DNA of 64,000 nt, taken from the NCBI GenBank assembly GCA_014656495.1, contig BNCN01000002.1, positions 887,102 through 951,101 on the forward strand, read 5' to 3'. This DNA comes from Comamonas sp. KCTC 72670. Its GTDB lineage: Bacteria; Myxococcota; Myxococcia; Myxococcales; Myxococcaceae. Made by a program: the position numbers and the translations under genes. Numbering within the stretch: position 1 is the stretch's first letter; every line of letters starts with the position of its first letter. Positions 38,039 through 46,950 of this stretch are shown here, in pieces. The notes beneath the pieces were generated by a model that searched no databases, was not told the origin of the DNA, and was given only the letters and a program-made list of their open reading frames with translations.

Positions 38039-39352
38039 TCATGTCTTCAGCGCCGCGAGCCATCGCAAGGCTCGGAGCCCGGGCATGAAGCCATATTCGC
38101 CTCCACGCGTGACCACGAACCGCGGGAGGCCTTGCAGGCGCCTGGGGATGGGCCGCTTGGGAATGGAGTACACGCCCTGGCCGTCATTCGCGCCGGCGAG
38201 GGGGTCCTTCGCATCGCCCAGTCCGAGGAAGTCCCCGCCGTTGACCCATTCCGACTGGACGAACTCGAACTGCCGGCCGAGGTGCGCGCCGATGAAGGCG
38301 AACATCAGCCCTCGCTCGGCGCCGTCATCCTCGAGGGTGCCCTCGGGCAGCTCGGGGCCGTAGGCTGTTCCGCGCCGTATCATCCGGTGGAGTCTGACGA
38401 CGCCCGCGACGGAAGCATCGCGAGGGTTCGCCCGCCGGACATGCGAGGCGGGGGGCGTCTTGTATCCCGTGGGGTCATCTGCATAGAGGAAGGCGTTGTT
38501 CCGCGACGGGTCGGCGCCCAGGTCCGGAGCGTCGTGATGCGGGCACAGCGCCAAGGGCGCGCCGCTTCGCCACCTCCCCATCATCTTCGCCGCCAGGAAC
38601 TCCTCGTCCTCTCGCGGTGTCGCTGCGGTCTTCAAATACTGCCTGAACGCGGCCACCCGCTGATGAAGCTTGCGGAAGGCGACGTACGTTCCATTTCGCC
38701 CCAGGACCTCGGGCCAGGGCATGGGTGGCAGGCCGCCCGTCTCGTCGGGGTAGCCGAGGACGAACTCGCCCGCCTTGAGCGGCGCCTCGTGGGGATTGCT
38801 CCCGGGAATGCCGCTCCCTTCGACGGCCGGGTGACTGATGCCGTCCTTGAATCCGAACGGCTCCTTGCCGGTGCTCAGGGCGTGGCAGTCCTGGCGCCAT
38901 ATCGCCGTGACGCCGCCCAGCTCTCGCAGGGCGCCGCGCGCGCGCTCCAGCGCCGCTTCCAGTTGAGCCGGGCCCGATGAGAGCGCCGTCAGCACGACGT
39001 GGACATCGCGTGTCCCCAGCGGTCGCTCCCAGTGCTCGGGGCCGCTTTCGCCCTCATCTCCCAGCGCCTGGGCCCGTGCGGCCATCCCCTGCTGGAACTC
39101 CCACGCGAAGCTGTTCAGCGAATCGGGGGGGACGCCCAGCGCCTCGAGCCCTGCGTAGGTGAGCGCGACGCTGAGCCAGCAGTCCGCGCCCGGGTTGTCT
39201 GGCCGGGCGGCGGCGTTCACCGCCGAGCAAAGCCGCCGCATCAGCTCCCGGCCCGCCCGCCGGTCGTCGATGCGGAGGAGGATGTAGGTCGCGACGTAGG
39301 GAGAAGGCCGGGGTCGCAGCACGCCGCTCTGGATGTCGTCGAGCTCGAGCAT
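38039..39352 (-). CDS. DyP-type heme peroxidase
   Basis: A 437-residue peroxidase of normal length. The distal motif GFKDGISHP supplies the catalytic Asp (about residue 169). The proximal heme His is in VVRLHRMIRRG (about 320), with the following RRG.AYGPE and FEFVQSEWVNGGDFLGLG. No signal peptide is seen, so it is cytoplasmic or carried by a partner. It oxidises organic substrates with hydrogen peroxide. It starts 2 bp after the stop of the gene upstream and is third in a three-gene operon. Confidence 0.93.
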   Translation of the reverse strand: MLELDDIQSGVLRPRPSPYVATYILLRIDDRRAGRELMRRLCSAVNAAARPDNPGADCWLSVALTYAGLEALGVPPDSLNSFAWEFQQGMAARAQALGDEGESGPEHWERPLGTRDVHVVLTALSSGPAQLEAALERARGALRELGGVTAIWRQDCHALSTGKEPFGFKDGISHPAVEGSGIPGSNPHEAPLKAGEFVLGYPDETGGLPPMPWPEVLGRNGTYVAFRKLHQRVAAFRQYLKTAATPREDEEFLAAKMMGRWRSGAPLALCPHHDAPDLGADPSRNNAFLYADDPTGYKTPPASHVRRANPRDASVAGVVRLHRMIRRGTAYGPELPEGTLEDDGAERGLMFAFIGAHLGRQFEFVQSEWVNGGDFLGLGDAKDPLAGANDGQGVYSIPKRPIPRRLQGLPRFVVTRGGEYGFMPGLRALRWLAALKT

Positions 39353-39354
39353 CT

Positions 39355-40371
39355 TCAGTGGACGGTGGCGAGGTTCGTCCAGAAGCGCACGAGGCTCTCA
39401 TCCGCTCCGAACAGGGTGCTGAAGATGGTGGAGTCAGCGACCAGCACATCGCCGGCCCTGCCGTCGCCCGGCGGCAGCCACACCAGCGCGTTGAACTCGG
39501 TGTTCCCAGCGTTCGTGAAGGGATGGGGCCGGCTCAGGTCAATGGGCTGTTTCGCGAGGACACGCGCCTGCCGGGCGTCCTCGGACGTGACGGCATAGTG
39601 CGGCAGGTGCATGTGGAAGTTGAAGTTCCGGACCCCGGCGAGCCAGCCGCGCGTATCCAGGTCTTCCATCACTGTCAAAGGCGCGCTGCGGTTCGTTCCT
39701 TCGACGACGGCCGGGCGAAGCCCCCAGCGGTTCTCGACGGGGATTCCCAACCCCTTCATCAGCGAGCGCGTATACCCACCGAACCGTTGCTGTCGCGGCA
39801 CCAGCGGGTCGCCATGGTGCGCATACTCCAGGGCGCGCTCCTCCAGGTCCGCCGAGTGCCCCACGTCGTGGTGGGGGCCTATCACCAGACAGGTGCCTTC
39901 GCGCCCGAGGAATTCGCGGACCGCTTCTATCTCCTCCGGCGCGGCCACCTGCCCGGTGACGTTGTGGTCCAGGCCGAAGACGAGCAGCGTATCCGCATCG
40001 GAGAGGACCCGCTCGTCGAGCGGCAGGCTGAAGCCCGCCTGGTCGACCCGCTGAAACATGGGGACCTTGTGCCCGGTGACCTCTTCGATGACCTGCTGGA
40101 ACTTGACCCACGCCCAGAAGAAGAGCTCCATCGAGCCCGCGACGCCTTGCTGGAACCTCAGCGGGTCGGCCCACTGCTGGGCCTCGTAATGGGGCCAGAG
40201 CGCGCGGCGGACCTCGGTCATCGTCGAGAACCGGTTGTCCATTTCGGCGGGGTTTCGATTGACTTCTCCCGGGTAGCTCCAGGACGTGTAGACGCTGACG
40301 CGCCGGTGCCCCTTGGTGTATCGCCTGGGCGCGTGGTTCTGATTGTAGGTTCGCCCTGCTGTCGCGCTCAT
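39355..40371 (-). CDS. uncharacterised protein, GATase-like fold, DyP operon
   Basis: A 338-residue protein. The middle part has a Rossmann-like or GATase-like rhythm: DADTLLVFGLDHNVTG, then EIEAVREFLGREGTCLVIGP and HHDVGHSADLEE. That resembles ThuA/GATase-like domains, where a loose group binds metabolites. I see no glutaminase Cys-His-Glu triad. The C-terminus (PHPFTNAGNTEFNALVWLPP) may form a second barrel. No signal peptide. It sits 9 bp after the 177-residue gene and 2 bp before the peroxidase. Function unknown. Confidence 0.7.
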   Translation of the reverse strand: MSATAGRTYNQNHAPRRYTKGHRRVSVYTSWSYPGEVNRNPAEMDNRFSTMTEVRRALWPHYEAQQWADPLRFQQGVAGSMELFFWAWVKFQQVIEEVTGHKVPMFQRVDQAGFSLPLDERVLSDADTLLVFGLDHNVTGQVAAPEEIEAVREFLGREGTCLVIGPHHDVGHSADLEERALEYAHHGDPLVPRQQRFGGYTRSLMKGLGIPVENRWGLRPAVVEGTNRSAPLTVMEDLDTRGWLAGVRNFNFHMHLPHYAVTSEDARQARVLAKQPIDLSRPHPFTNAGNTEFNALVWLPPGDGRAGDVLVADSTIFSTLFGADESLVRFWTNLATVH

Positions 40372-40380
40372 GACATGCCT

Positions 40381-40914
40381 CTACTGCATCTGCTCGAGCA
40401 TCTCGGCGAGGGCGGCCTTGATCTTCAGCGCCTTCTTGATTTCATCGCCCGTGACGTACGGGTACTCGCCGTATTCGAGAAAGCTGTTGCACTGGTGATC
40501 CCGGATGAACTTGATGAACGCAGGCGTGTTGGTCTTCCAGTCCATGGGAAACCCCTCCAGGTTCTCGAAGGCGGTGTTGATTCCGGACTGTGTGAAGAGA
40601 ACGACCGCGTCTTCGGTGTATTTGTCGAAGTCGGTGTCGAAGATGCCCTGGTACATGAAGCGGGTGTCGTTATCGAAGAGCACCCAGCGGAGGTAGTGGA
40701 GCTTGAGCGGGGCAAGGAGGTTGGGGTTGCTCTTGAGCGCCTCTGCGATCCTCGGCCCATAGTCGCGCAAGGCGTCCGCGTGTCCCTGCTTGACGTTGGC
40801 GACAATCGTGAAGCCGTAGCAGGCGGGCGTTTTCGGGAAAATCGGACCGTACTTCCCTCGCTCGAGGTGGTCGGTCGACTTGGGAATGGCCGTGGCTTGA
40901 GGGGTGATCTCCAT
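40381..40914 (-). CDS. uncharacterised protein, possible ferredoxin-like fold, DyP operon
   Basis: A 177-residue protein. GFTIVANVKQGHADALRDYG resembles a ferredoxin-like (Dabb/chlorite-dismutase-type) strand-helix start, and HYLRWVLFDNDTRFMYQGIF with DTDFDKYTEDAV a second half. This pattern recurs in proteins near peroxidases in other bacteria, as I recall; I cannot prove homology here. The ATG at 40912-40914 has GGAG upstream. It is first in the three-gene operon. Codon use is somewhat less GC-rich than in the neighbours. Confidence 0.68.
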   Translation of the reverse strand: MEITPQATAIPKSTDHLERGKYGPIFPKTPACYGFTIVANVKQGHADALRDYGPRIAEALKSNPNLLAPLKLHYLRWVLFDNDTRFMYQGIFDTDFDKYTEDAVVLFTQSGINTAFENLEGFPMDWKTNTPAFIKFIRDHQCNSFLEYGEYPYVTGDEIKKALKIKAALAEMLEQMQ

Positions 40915-41131
40915 CGCTGGGCTCCTTGTCTCCGCCCCCTTCAAGATTGGCGTGGAACCCATCCACTGCAATCAGAGGGGGTTGGTGGCCGAGCACCTGC
41001 TGGCGGTCCGTCGTGGGGGCTGCGCGCACCTTGCCCGGAAGGATGGCTCCTTCTTCGCTCTCGCGGGCGTCCCCGGCTCGAACTGGCGCTATCCTGAGGG
41101 AGCAGGCTCGGCGCTTGCTCGAGGACTGACC

Positions 41132-42154
41132 GTGGAATCCCGACACCTCTCCGCACCCGCCTGGTCGGCGTTCAAAGCCTGGCTGCTCAAGTTGCCCGGC
41201 GTTCCCATCGCTCGCCTTCGCCTCCTGACAGGTGGCTGTCCGGCGGAGGAGTTGCCGTCGCTCGCGAAGGAGCTCAAGCGGGTGCGGGCCGACTTCATGC
41301 GGCGCCCCAACGAAGTCTCAGCCCCCGCGGACGAGGGGCTCCGGGCGGACTACGCGGCGCTCGGCGTGCCCTGGTCCGCGTGGAGCGAGGTGGCGAGCGA
41401 AATCCAGCGGGACCTGAAGCGCAAACGGTATGCGCGCTGGACGGGGGTGGATGCCCTCGAGTTCCCCGAGGGGCCCTCCGCCGAGGAGCTGATGACCGTC
41501 GTGCTGTTCGGCGGCGTGGAGCAGGTCCGGCCTCACCTGCTGCGCCGTGCGTCGCTCAGCGGGGGCTCGCTCGATGCACTGTGGTGCCGCTGGCTCGCGG
41601 GGGAGCCGCTCGAACCCGAGACGCTGCGCGCGTTCGCGGGGGCGCCGGAGCGGCTCGCCGAGCCCCTCTACACTCCAGGCGTCGAGGACGTGCTGCCGCT
41701 GTTCTTCGTCGACCCCGAGCGCGCCGAGCTCGCGCTGGAAATCGCCTCGGCTCAGCTGGGGGTGTCCCGGTCGCGGCCGTTGATGGACTTCCTGCGCTCC
41801 CTGCTCGGCCTGTGGCGTGGGAAGACTCCCGTGGAGGAGGTGAGGGCGCGCTTCGATGCCGCTGTCGCGGCCGCCTCGCCCGCCGCGGTCGGGGGCCTGA
41901 TGGGGCTCGCTTATCTGTATGGCCGGTACATCGAGGCACTCCCCGCTCACGCGTTGCTGGAGCGGGTGGGGGCGCAGCTGGAACGCATCCCCGTCCCGGC
42001 CCGGGTTGCCGATGTGCAGCCCGTCATGGCGTCCCTTGCCGCGCTCGAGGCATTGACGGCCCTGGGCCTGGGCCTCCGCGTGGAGCAGCGGCCCGGAGAG
42101 GTCCTCCTCTCCGCGCAGGAGCCGGAGGCGGGGGGAGGGGAGGAGTTCCTGTAG
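41132..42154 (+). CDS. uncharacterised helical protein
   Basis: A 340-residue protein, rich in Ala, Leu, Arg and Glu and helical throughout. There are no membrane segments and no recognised domain. The GTG at 41132 has GAGGA upstream; the frame is open for 230 bp more, without a better start. The body includes repeated 'AEELMTVVLFGGVEQVRPHL'-type helices that could form an armadillo/HEAT-like solenoid, but the repeat is not clear. It is divergent from the DyP operon. Confidence 0.62.
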   Translation: MESRHLSAPAWSAFKAWLLKLPGVPIARLRLLTGGCPAEELPSLAKELKRVRADFMRRPNEVSAPADEGLRADYAALGVPWSAWSEVASEIQRDLKRKRYARWTGVDALEFPEGPSAEELMTVVLFGGVEQVRPHLLRRASLSGGSLDALWCRWLAGEPLEPETLRAFAGAPERLAEPLYTPGVEDVLPLFFVDPERAELALEIASAQLGVSRSRPLMDFLRSLLGLWRGKTPVEEVRARFDAAVAAASPAAVGGLMGLAYLYGRYIEALPAHALLERVGAQLERIPVPARVADVQPVMASLAALEALTALGLGLRVEQRPGEVLLSAQEPEAGGGEEFL

Positions 42155-42210
42155 CGCCGCCGGCTGCGATGCGCGTCAGGCGGGCAGCCCTCGCCTGGGA
42201 GGCACCCCGC

Positions 42211-42963
42211 TCATGCGACTTCGCCAAGGCGCATGTGGATGGGCCAGACGACGGTTCGTGGCCGGTCCGGGTCACCCCAACACGCGAGAAGGTCGGTCGC
42301 GAACCGCGCGAGCAGCTCTCCCTTGCCCGCACGATGTGCGCGTCGTGTCGCCGACCACGTGGAGAGATAGCCGAGGAAGGCCTGCGCGTCCCATTCGCGC
42401 CGGATCTCCAGCGTGGGGGTCTCGCGCTCTGGAAACGGGAAGGGCAGGTCCACGTAGCCGCTGTCCACGAGCTGCCGTTCAGGAGGCCAGTACGGGCCCA
42501 GCTCGTCCGTGTAGAAGGCCAGGAAGCGACTGTTCAGCGCGGCGTCGAGCTGTGGGACGCCATAGCTGATGAGCGCGAGCAGCGCGCCCGGCACACTGAC
42601 CCGCCGCACTTCGTCGTAGAAGCGGGGCAGGTCGAACCAGTGCGCGGCTTGAGCCGCCGTGACGAGGCTTGCACGGTGGTCGTCACCGCCCAGTTGCTCG
42701 GCGGGCGCCACCCGATACTGGATGCGCGCGTGAGGCACGGCGTGCGCGAGCTGGTCAGCGCTGGGGTCGATGCCCACGACCGTGTCGAACCGTTCGGCGA
42801 GGGCTCGGGTCAGTTGCCCCGAGCCGCAACCGACGTCGATCGCCATCCGGGGACTGGGGGAGACGTCCGCGAGGAATCGCGCCAGCGAAACGGGGTAGTC
42901 AGGACGATAGCGAGCGTAGGCGTCGCCTCCTTGCTCGAACCAGTTCGGTTTGGCGCTCTGCAT
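42211..42963 (-). CDS. SAM-dependent class I methyltransferase
   Basis: A 250-residue enzyme with motif I AIDVGCGSG at 41-49, VVGIDPSADQL, and QAAHWFDLPRFYDEVRRVSV then GALLALISYG. It resembles the trans-aconitate or yeast CRG1-type methyltransferases that begin with 'FEQGGDAYARYRPDYP'. Cytoplasmic; substrate unknown. It converges on the 340-residue protein gene with a 56-bp gap. Confidence 0.88.
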   Translation of the reverse strand: MQSAKPNWFEQGGDAYARYRPDYPVSLARFLADVSPSPRMAIDVGCGSGQLTRALAERFDTVVGIDPSADQLAHAVPHARIQYRVAPAEQLGGDDHRASLVTAAQAAHWFDLPRFYDEVRRVSVPGALLALISYGVPQLDAALNSRFLAFYTDELGPYWPPERQLVDSGYVDLPFPFPERETPTLEIRREWDAQAFLGYLSTWSATRRAHRAGKGELLARFATDLLACWGDPDRPRTVVWPIHMRLGEVA

Positions 42964-43120
42964 GGGCTCTCACTTTGGGCTGGGGGCGGGGGGCGAGCGC
43001 CCGGTTCCGGCGGACGGCGGTCCCCGCAACTGGGAGCGTCATCGAATCTTCTTGGCCTCCTCTTCATTCGGAGACGTTCCATTTTCGCCCGTCCCGTCCG
43101 CTTCTTAGAAGGACGGAACG

Positions 43121-43474
43121 GTGAGGGACACGGAGCCGCAGGTCGTGGCGGAAGTGAGGCGTGAAATGACGGTGATTCGTGGGGTCGGCGCTCTCTCGCT
43201 CGGCAAGTGCCTGGGGGCCCTCTATGCGCTGTTCGGTGTCATTCTGGGGGCGCTGATGGGCGCGGCGGCGCTGTTGCTCGGGCCGACTGGCGCCAACTCC
43301 CTTTTCGGCAAGAGCCTGCACTTGGGCGAGTGGGGCGTGGGGGGTGGGCTCCTCCTGGTGGTGGGCGCCTGCATCCTGTACGGCATCGTCGGGTTTGCTG
43401 TCGGCATCGTCAGCGGAATGCTCGTCAATCTCGCGCTGCGCCTTGGGGGCGGCATCGAGCTCGAGCTGGAGTAA
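43121..43474 (+). CDS. small membrane protein, two helices
   Basis: A 117-residue protein with an acidic N-terminus, a helix at about residues 32-54 (LGALYALFGVILGALMGAAA) and another at about 74-100 (GGGLLLVVGACILYGIVGFA), then an acidic tail. The GTG at 43121 has AAGGA upstream. Glycine-rich helices suggest oligomerisation. No family is recognised. It is divergent from the methyltransferase. Confidence 0.7.
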   Translation: MRDTEPQVVAEVRREMTVIRGVGALSLGKCLGALYALFGVILGALMGAAALLLGPTGANSLFGKSLHLGEWGVGGGLLLVVGACILYGIVGFAVGIVSGMLVNLALRLGGGIELELE

Positions 43475-43576
43475 CGGCTCCGCGTGAGGTTCTTGCCGCT
43501 TGCAGGTTGCAATGAACCCACAATCTAGCGCTCCATGGTGGCTGCGCCCATGCCGGGCTCCCCACGAGGAACGCTC

Positions 43577-45025
43577 ATGTCATATTGGCACTCAGGATGG
43601 CGCACTGCGTCGGCCGCCGCAGTGCGCGCTGCATTGGTGATGGGACTGGCTGTCACCGTCCTTGGGGCTTGTCGCGACGACGACCCGCCGCCCAACGCAC
43701 CGCCGGTAGCCCGCAGCGTCGCCCTCGAGACGGCGGAGGACACCCCCCTCGAAGTGGAGTTGCCGGCCAGCGGCAACGGGCCCCTCGCCTTCGCCATCGT
43801 CGATGCACCGGACCACGGCACGCTGAGTGAGCTTCGCGCCAATGGCTCCGTCACCTACACCCCCGACGCTGACTACAATGGCGAAGATTCGCTCATCTTT
43901 CGTGTCACCGACCGCCAGGGCCAAAGCGCCCAGGCCACGGTGACCATCACTGTCACCCCCGTGAATGACGCCCCCACCATTTCCCCCGTGGCGGACCAGC
44001 GCATCCTCGCGGGGGGGACGACCGGCGAGCTGGTCTTCACCGTGGACGACGTCGAAACCGCCGCGGACAGCCTCACGGTCACCGCCACCTCCTCCAATGC
44101 CGAGCTGGTGCCCAACGAGCCCAGCCATCTCGTCCTCGGGGGCGCGGGCTCCAGCCGTACCCTCTCCGTCATCCCCATCGCCAGCGGCATCGGCACCACC
44201 ACCATCACGCTCTCGGTGAGTGACGGCACCGACATCACCTCCACCCTCTTCACGGTCGACGTCACCCAGCCTGCGCGCCTCTACTGGGTGACCGCCGCCA
44301 ACTCGCTGTGGCGTGTCGACGTGACTGGCGCGAATGCCATGGAGCTCGCGACCGATATCAGCGGCGCCTCCACCATCGCGACCGAGCCGGTGTCCCGTAC
44401 CGTTTTCTACAGCCGCGGCAGCGCAATCATCCGAGCGGACAGCGATGGGGCGAACCCGGTCACGGTCGTCGAGAACGGAGGTTTTCCCAGTGGGCTGGCG
44501 GTCGATTCGACGAACGGCAGGGTGTACTGGTCTGACTTCAACGGGAGCCGCGTCATGCGCGCCGAACTGGATGGCAGCAACCCCGTGCAGGTCGTCGGAG
44601 GTGTCAACAGCCCGTCTGCCATCGCCTTCGATATCCCGAACGAGAAGGTGTATGTCATCACCTACAACAACACCCGGCTCGTTCGAGCCAATCTGGATGG
44701 AACCGACCTGGAGACCCTCGCCACAAATCTGGGCGGACTGGGCGTGGGCCTGGCGGTCGATTCGAGCGGCGGGAAGGTGTACTACTCGACCCGTGGCAAC
44801 AGCATCTATGTCGCCAACTTGGATGGCTCCGACGCCACCCCCCTGGTGACCAACCAGAACACGGTGCATGGGGTTGCCATCGATGCCTCGGCCGGGCGGC
44901 TGTACTGGGCGGATTGGCTGGGGACCGCGATCCGGAGCGCCAACCTGTCGGACGGCGGAGACGTCCAGGATGTGAACTCGGGCAGCGCCAGGAACCTGGG
45001 ACTGGCCTGGATGCCCGCGCCATAG
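43577..45025 (+). CDS. lipoprotein with cadherin-like domains and YWTD beta-propeller
   Basis: A 482-residue product with signal peptide and lipobox at Cys32 (LGAC). Residues about 40-135 are a cadherin-like/Big_9 domain (ALETAEDTPLEVELPASG, DADYNGEDSLIFRVTDRQ), and about 140-230 a second Ig-like domain. From about 235 there is a six-bladed propeller of LDL-receptor YWTD-type repeats: RVYWSDFNGSRVMRAELDGS and its variants. It is probably a surface-anchored adhesin or binding protein. The ATG at 43577 has GAGGA upstream. A strong hairpin follows the stop. Confidence 0.85.
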   Translation: MSYWHSGWRTASAAAVRAALVMGLAVTVLGACRDDDPPPNAPPVARSVALETAEDTPLEVELPASGNGPLAFAIVDAPDHGTLSELRANGSVTYTPDADYNGEDSLIFRVTDRQGQSAQATVTITVTPVNDAPTISPVADQRILAGGTTGELVFTVDDVETAADSLTVTATSSNAELVPNEPSHLVLGGAGSSRTLSVIPIASGIGTTTITLSVSDGTDITSTLFTVDVTQPARLYWVTAANSLWRVDVTGANAMELATDISGASTIATEPVSRTVFYSRGSAIIRADSDGANPVTVVENGGFPSGLAVDSTNGRVYWSDFNGSRVMRAELDGSNPVQVVGGVNSPSAIAFDIPNEKVYVITYNNTRLVRANLDGTDLETLATNLGGLGVGLAVDSSGGKVYYSTRGNSIYVANLDGSDATPLVTNQNTVHGVAIDASAGRLYWADWLGTAIRSANLSDGGDVQDVNSGSARNLGLAWMPAP

Positions 45026-45161
45026 CCACGCGGTGTGTGCATCGTGGGCACGGGCCGACGCGGGGCTGCACCCATGACAGGGTGTGGCCCTCGCCGCCAG
45101 GCGCTCCAGGGACGGACGGCGCGTTTCGAGCGAGGTGTCTTGGGACGCCGTGCCGGCGGAC

Positions 45162-45190
45162 AGGGCGGCCCTCCATGGAAGGGCCGCCCT
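45162..45190. terminator. bidirectional hairpin terminator
   Basis: Perfect 11-bp arms AGGGCGGCCCT/AGGGCCGCCCT surround a 7-base loop between two convergent genes. There is no T-tract, as is usual in GC-rich genomes. The position suits ending both transcripts. Confidence 0.65.
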
Positions 45191-45206
45191 GCTGACGCGT
45201 CTCTCG

Positions 45207-45602
45207 CTACGGCGTCACGGGTGCATAGTGGGACGAGTTGCGCACCTCGATGTCCGTGCACTCCCCCGCGGCGTCCCACTTGAAGAGGATGCTGGAGCTC
45301 GGGCCGATGCCTTGGATCGCCGCGATCAAATTGGCGTCCATGCTGGAGCACGTCCCATAAACGCCCCAGGCGTCCCGGGCCTCGCAGACCATATAGGTCG
45401 CGCTCGCCCGGCGCGCAGTGGTGTGACAGCCAATGAACTGCAAGACGTCCGCACTGCTGCGCGCATCCCCCAGGTTGCCGTTCGCATAGCGGTTGGTTGT
45501 GTCGACCGTGACACCAAAACTGAACTTGGCTCCGGCGTGTGCGGTACCAATCATCCCCAAGATTGCAAAAACAGCCGCGACCGGCTTCGTAAACAGCTTC
45601 AT
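45207..45602 (-). CDS. small secreted protein
   Basis: A 131-residue product with a signal peptide (cleavage near AHA-G) and GAGGGG 8 bp before the ATG. The mature part has four cysteines (GCH, VCE, TCS, ECT), probably in two disulfides. No recognised family. It stands alone, with an unusually AT-rich upstream region. Confidence 0.7.
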   Translation of the reverse strand: MKLFTKPVAAVFAILGMIGTAHAGAKFSFGVTVDTTNRYANGNLGDARSSADVLQFIGCHTTARRASATYMVCEARDAWGVYGTCSSMDANLIAAIQGIGPSSSILFKWDAAGECTDIEVRNSSHYAPVTP

Positions 45603-46182
45603 GCTGACCCCTCTTGTTTTCTGCGCCGACAGAAATGGTGAAACAACTGTGTCGGTCCAGAAAATCTAGAATAAGTCGACAGAGCCGATCAATACTATTA
45701 ATTCCAGAAAATGCCGTGACCCGCGAGGCGGGCCTCGTCAGGGCGCTGCCGCGTCGAGCTCCTTGTATCGCCACCTGGAGGGGCGTGCGCTGCGGCGGCG
45801 TGGGGCGCTCCGGGAGGGCAGGCGTCATGGGCTGGGTGCCGCCGCACCTGGAGTCGCGTGGAGTGCCCTGGGTGGGAAGTTTTTCTCCCCCGTCAAGGAA
45901 GGAAGTTCGCTTGGATGGGCATGTGTTGCCCTTGGAATCTGCGTGCCAATGGGTTGGCGTTGCCTCCGAGGCCTGTTCGCACCTCCCTCGGGTTGTATGT
46001 GTATGTTTTATGCGCGAAGCAGGGAGTGATTCTTTTTTCGCAGGGTGTCCGGGGCCGTTCGCCAGGCACGCGTACGACATGCACCGAAGGGAGGGCTCGC
46101 AAGGCTGCTCGGAGGTTGGCGAGCGCGTTGCAATTCGTCGCCGCAGCCGGAATCAACCGGCCGCTGAACCCGAGCATCGCCC
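45603..46182. promoter_or_regulatory. AT-richer divergent intergenic region with 10-bp direct repeat
   Basis: A 580-bp stretch between two divergent exported-protein genes. TCCAGAAAAT occurs at 45656-45665 and again at 45703-45712, 47 bp apart, both upstream of the 131-residue gene. AT content is well above the local level. No gene or RNA is recognised. Confidence 0.4.
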
Positions 46183-46722
46183 ATGAACGCAATCAAGACC
46201 GCTGTCGCCGCCGTCACCGCCGCCGCTTCCCTCGCCGCCTTCTCGCCCGCCGAGGCCGCCACCGCCACCGCCAACCTGAACGTCACCGCCAACGTCGGTG
46301 GCTCCTGCAGCATCGGCTCGGGGATTGGCGGCGGCACGCTGAACTTCGGCACGTATGACCCCATCATCGTGAACTCCGCGCTGGGCGTCGACCTGTTCGG
46401 CACGGGCACGCTGAGCGTGCAGTGCACCCTGCTCGGCACCGCGGTCATCACCCTGGGCCAGGGCCTGTACCCGGCCTCGGGCTCCACCGCGGCGGCGCCG
46501 CTGCGCCGGATGCGCAACACGGCCTCGGCGGACTTCCTCTCCTACAACCTGTACCAGGATGTGACCCGCCTCATCGTGTGGGGCAACACCGCCGCCACGG
46601 GCCTCCCGTTCCTCGGCACGGGCCTGCCCGTCCCCGTGCTGGTGTACGGCACGGTTCCGCGTGGCCAGAACGTCCCCTCTGGCACCTACAACGACACCGT
46701 CGTCGCCACGATCACGTTCTGA
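46183..46722 (+). CDS. spore coat U (SCPU) domain protein
   Basis: A 179-residue product: signal peptide (cleavage near AEAA-T), then an SCPU domain with LNVTANVGGSCSIGSG, LNFGTYDP, GTLSVQCTLLG (paired cysteines) and the final NVPSGTYNDTVVATITF. The domain belongs to the pilin-like family that includes Myxococcus xanthus protein U; many members assemble as archaic chaperone-usher fibres. No chaperone or usher gene is next to it. It probably forms part of a spore or cell-surface coat. Confidence 0.9.
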   Translation: MNAIKTAVAAVTAAASLAAFSPAEAATATANLNVTANVGGSCSIGSGIGGGTLNFGTYDPIIVNSALGVDLFGTGTLSVQCTLLGTAVITLGQGLYPASGSTAAAPLRRMRNTASADFLSYNLYQDVTRLIVWGNTAATGLPFLGTGLPVPVLVYGTVPRGQNVPSGTYNDTVVATITF

Positions 46723-46950
46723 TTCGGAGTCGTAGCGCGCTCGCAAGCGTCCCGTGTTCTGGACTGGCGGCACCCGTGGCGCTGAGGTGTTGAGTCCAGG
46801 AAGACGTGGGGCGCTGGTTGTTCGCCGCGACGCAGGACCAGGCCTTCTTTCCGTCCCTGTTGAAGATGGAGTCCGGGGAGTCCCACCCCTCGCGGGTGGT
46901 CAACTCCTCGGCTCCGCAGGGGCTCCCTGGTCGACGTCGCGGGTCTGGCG

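Noticed and set aside
39358..41097. A plus-strand frame of about 580 codons across the DyP operon
   Set aside because: It is antisense to clear genes, has shadow composition and no ribosome-binding site.
46712..46903. Minus-strand frame between the SCPU and AraC genes
   Set aside because: Locally protein-like, but has no start signal, no family and no conserved motif.
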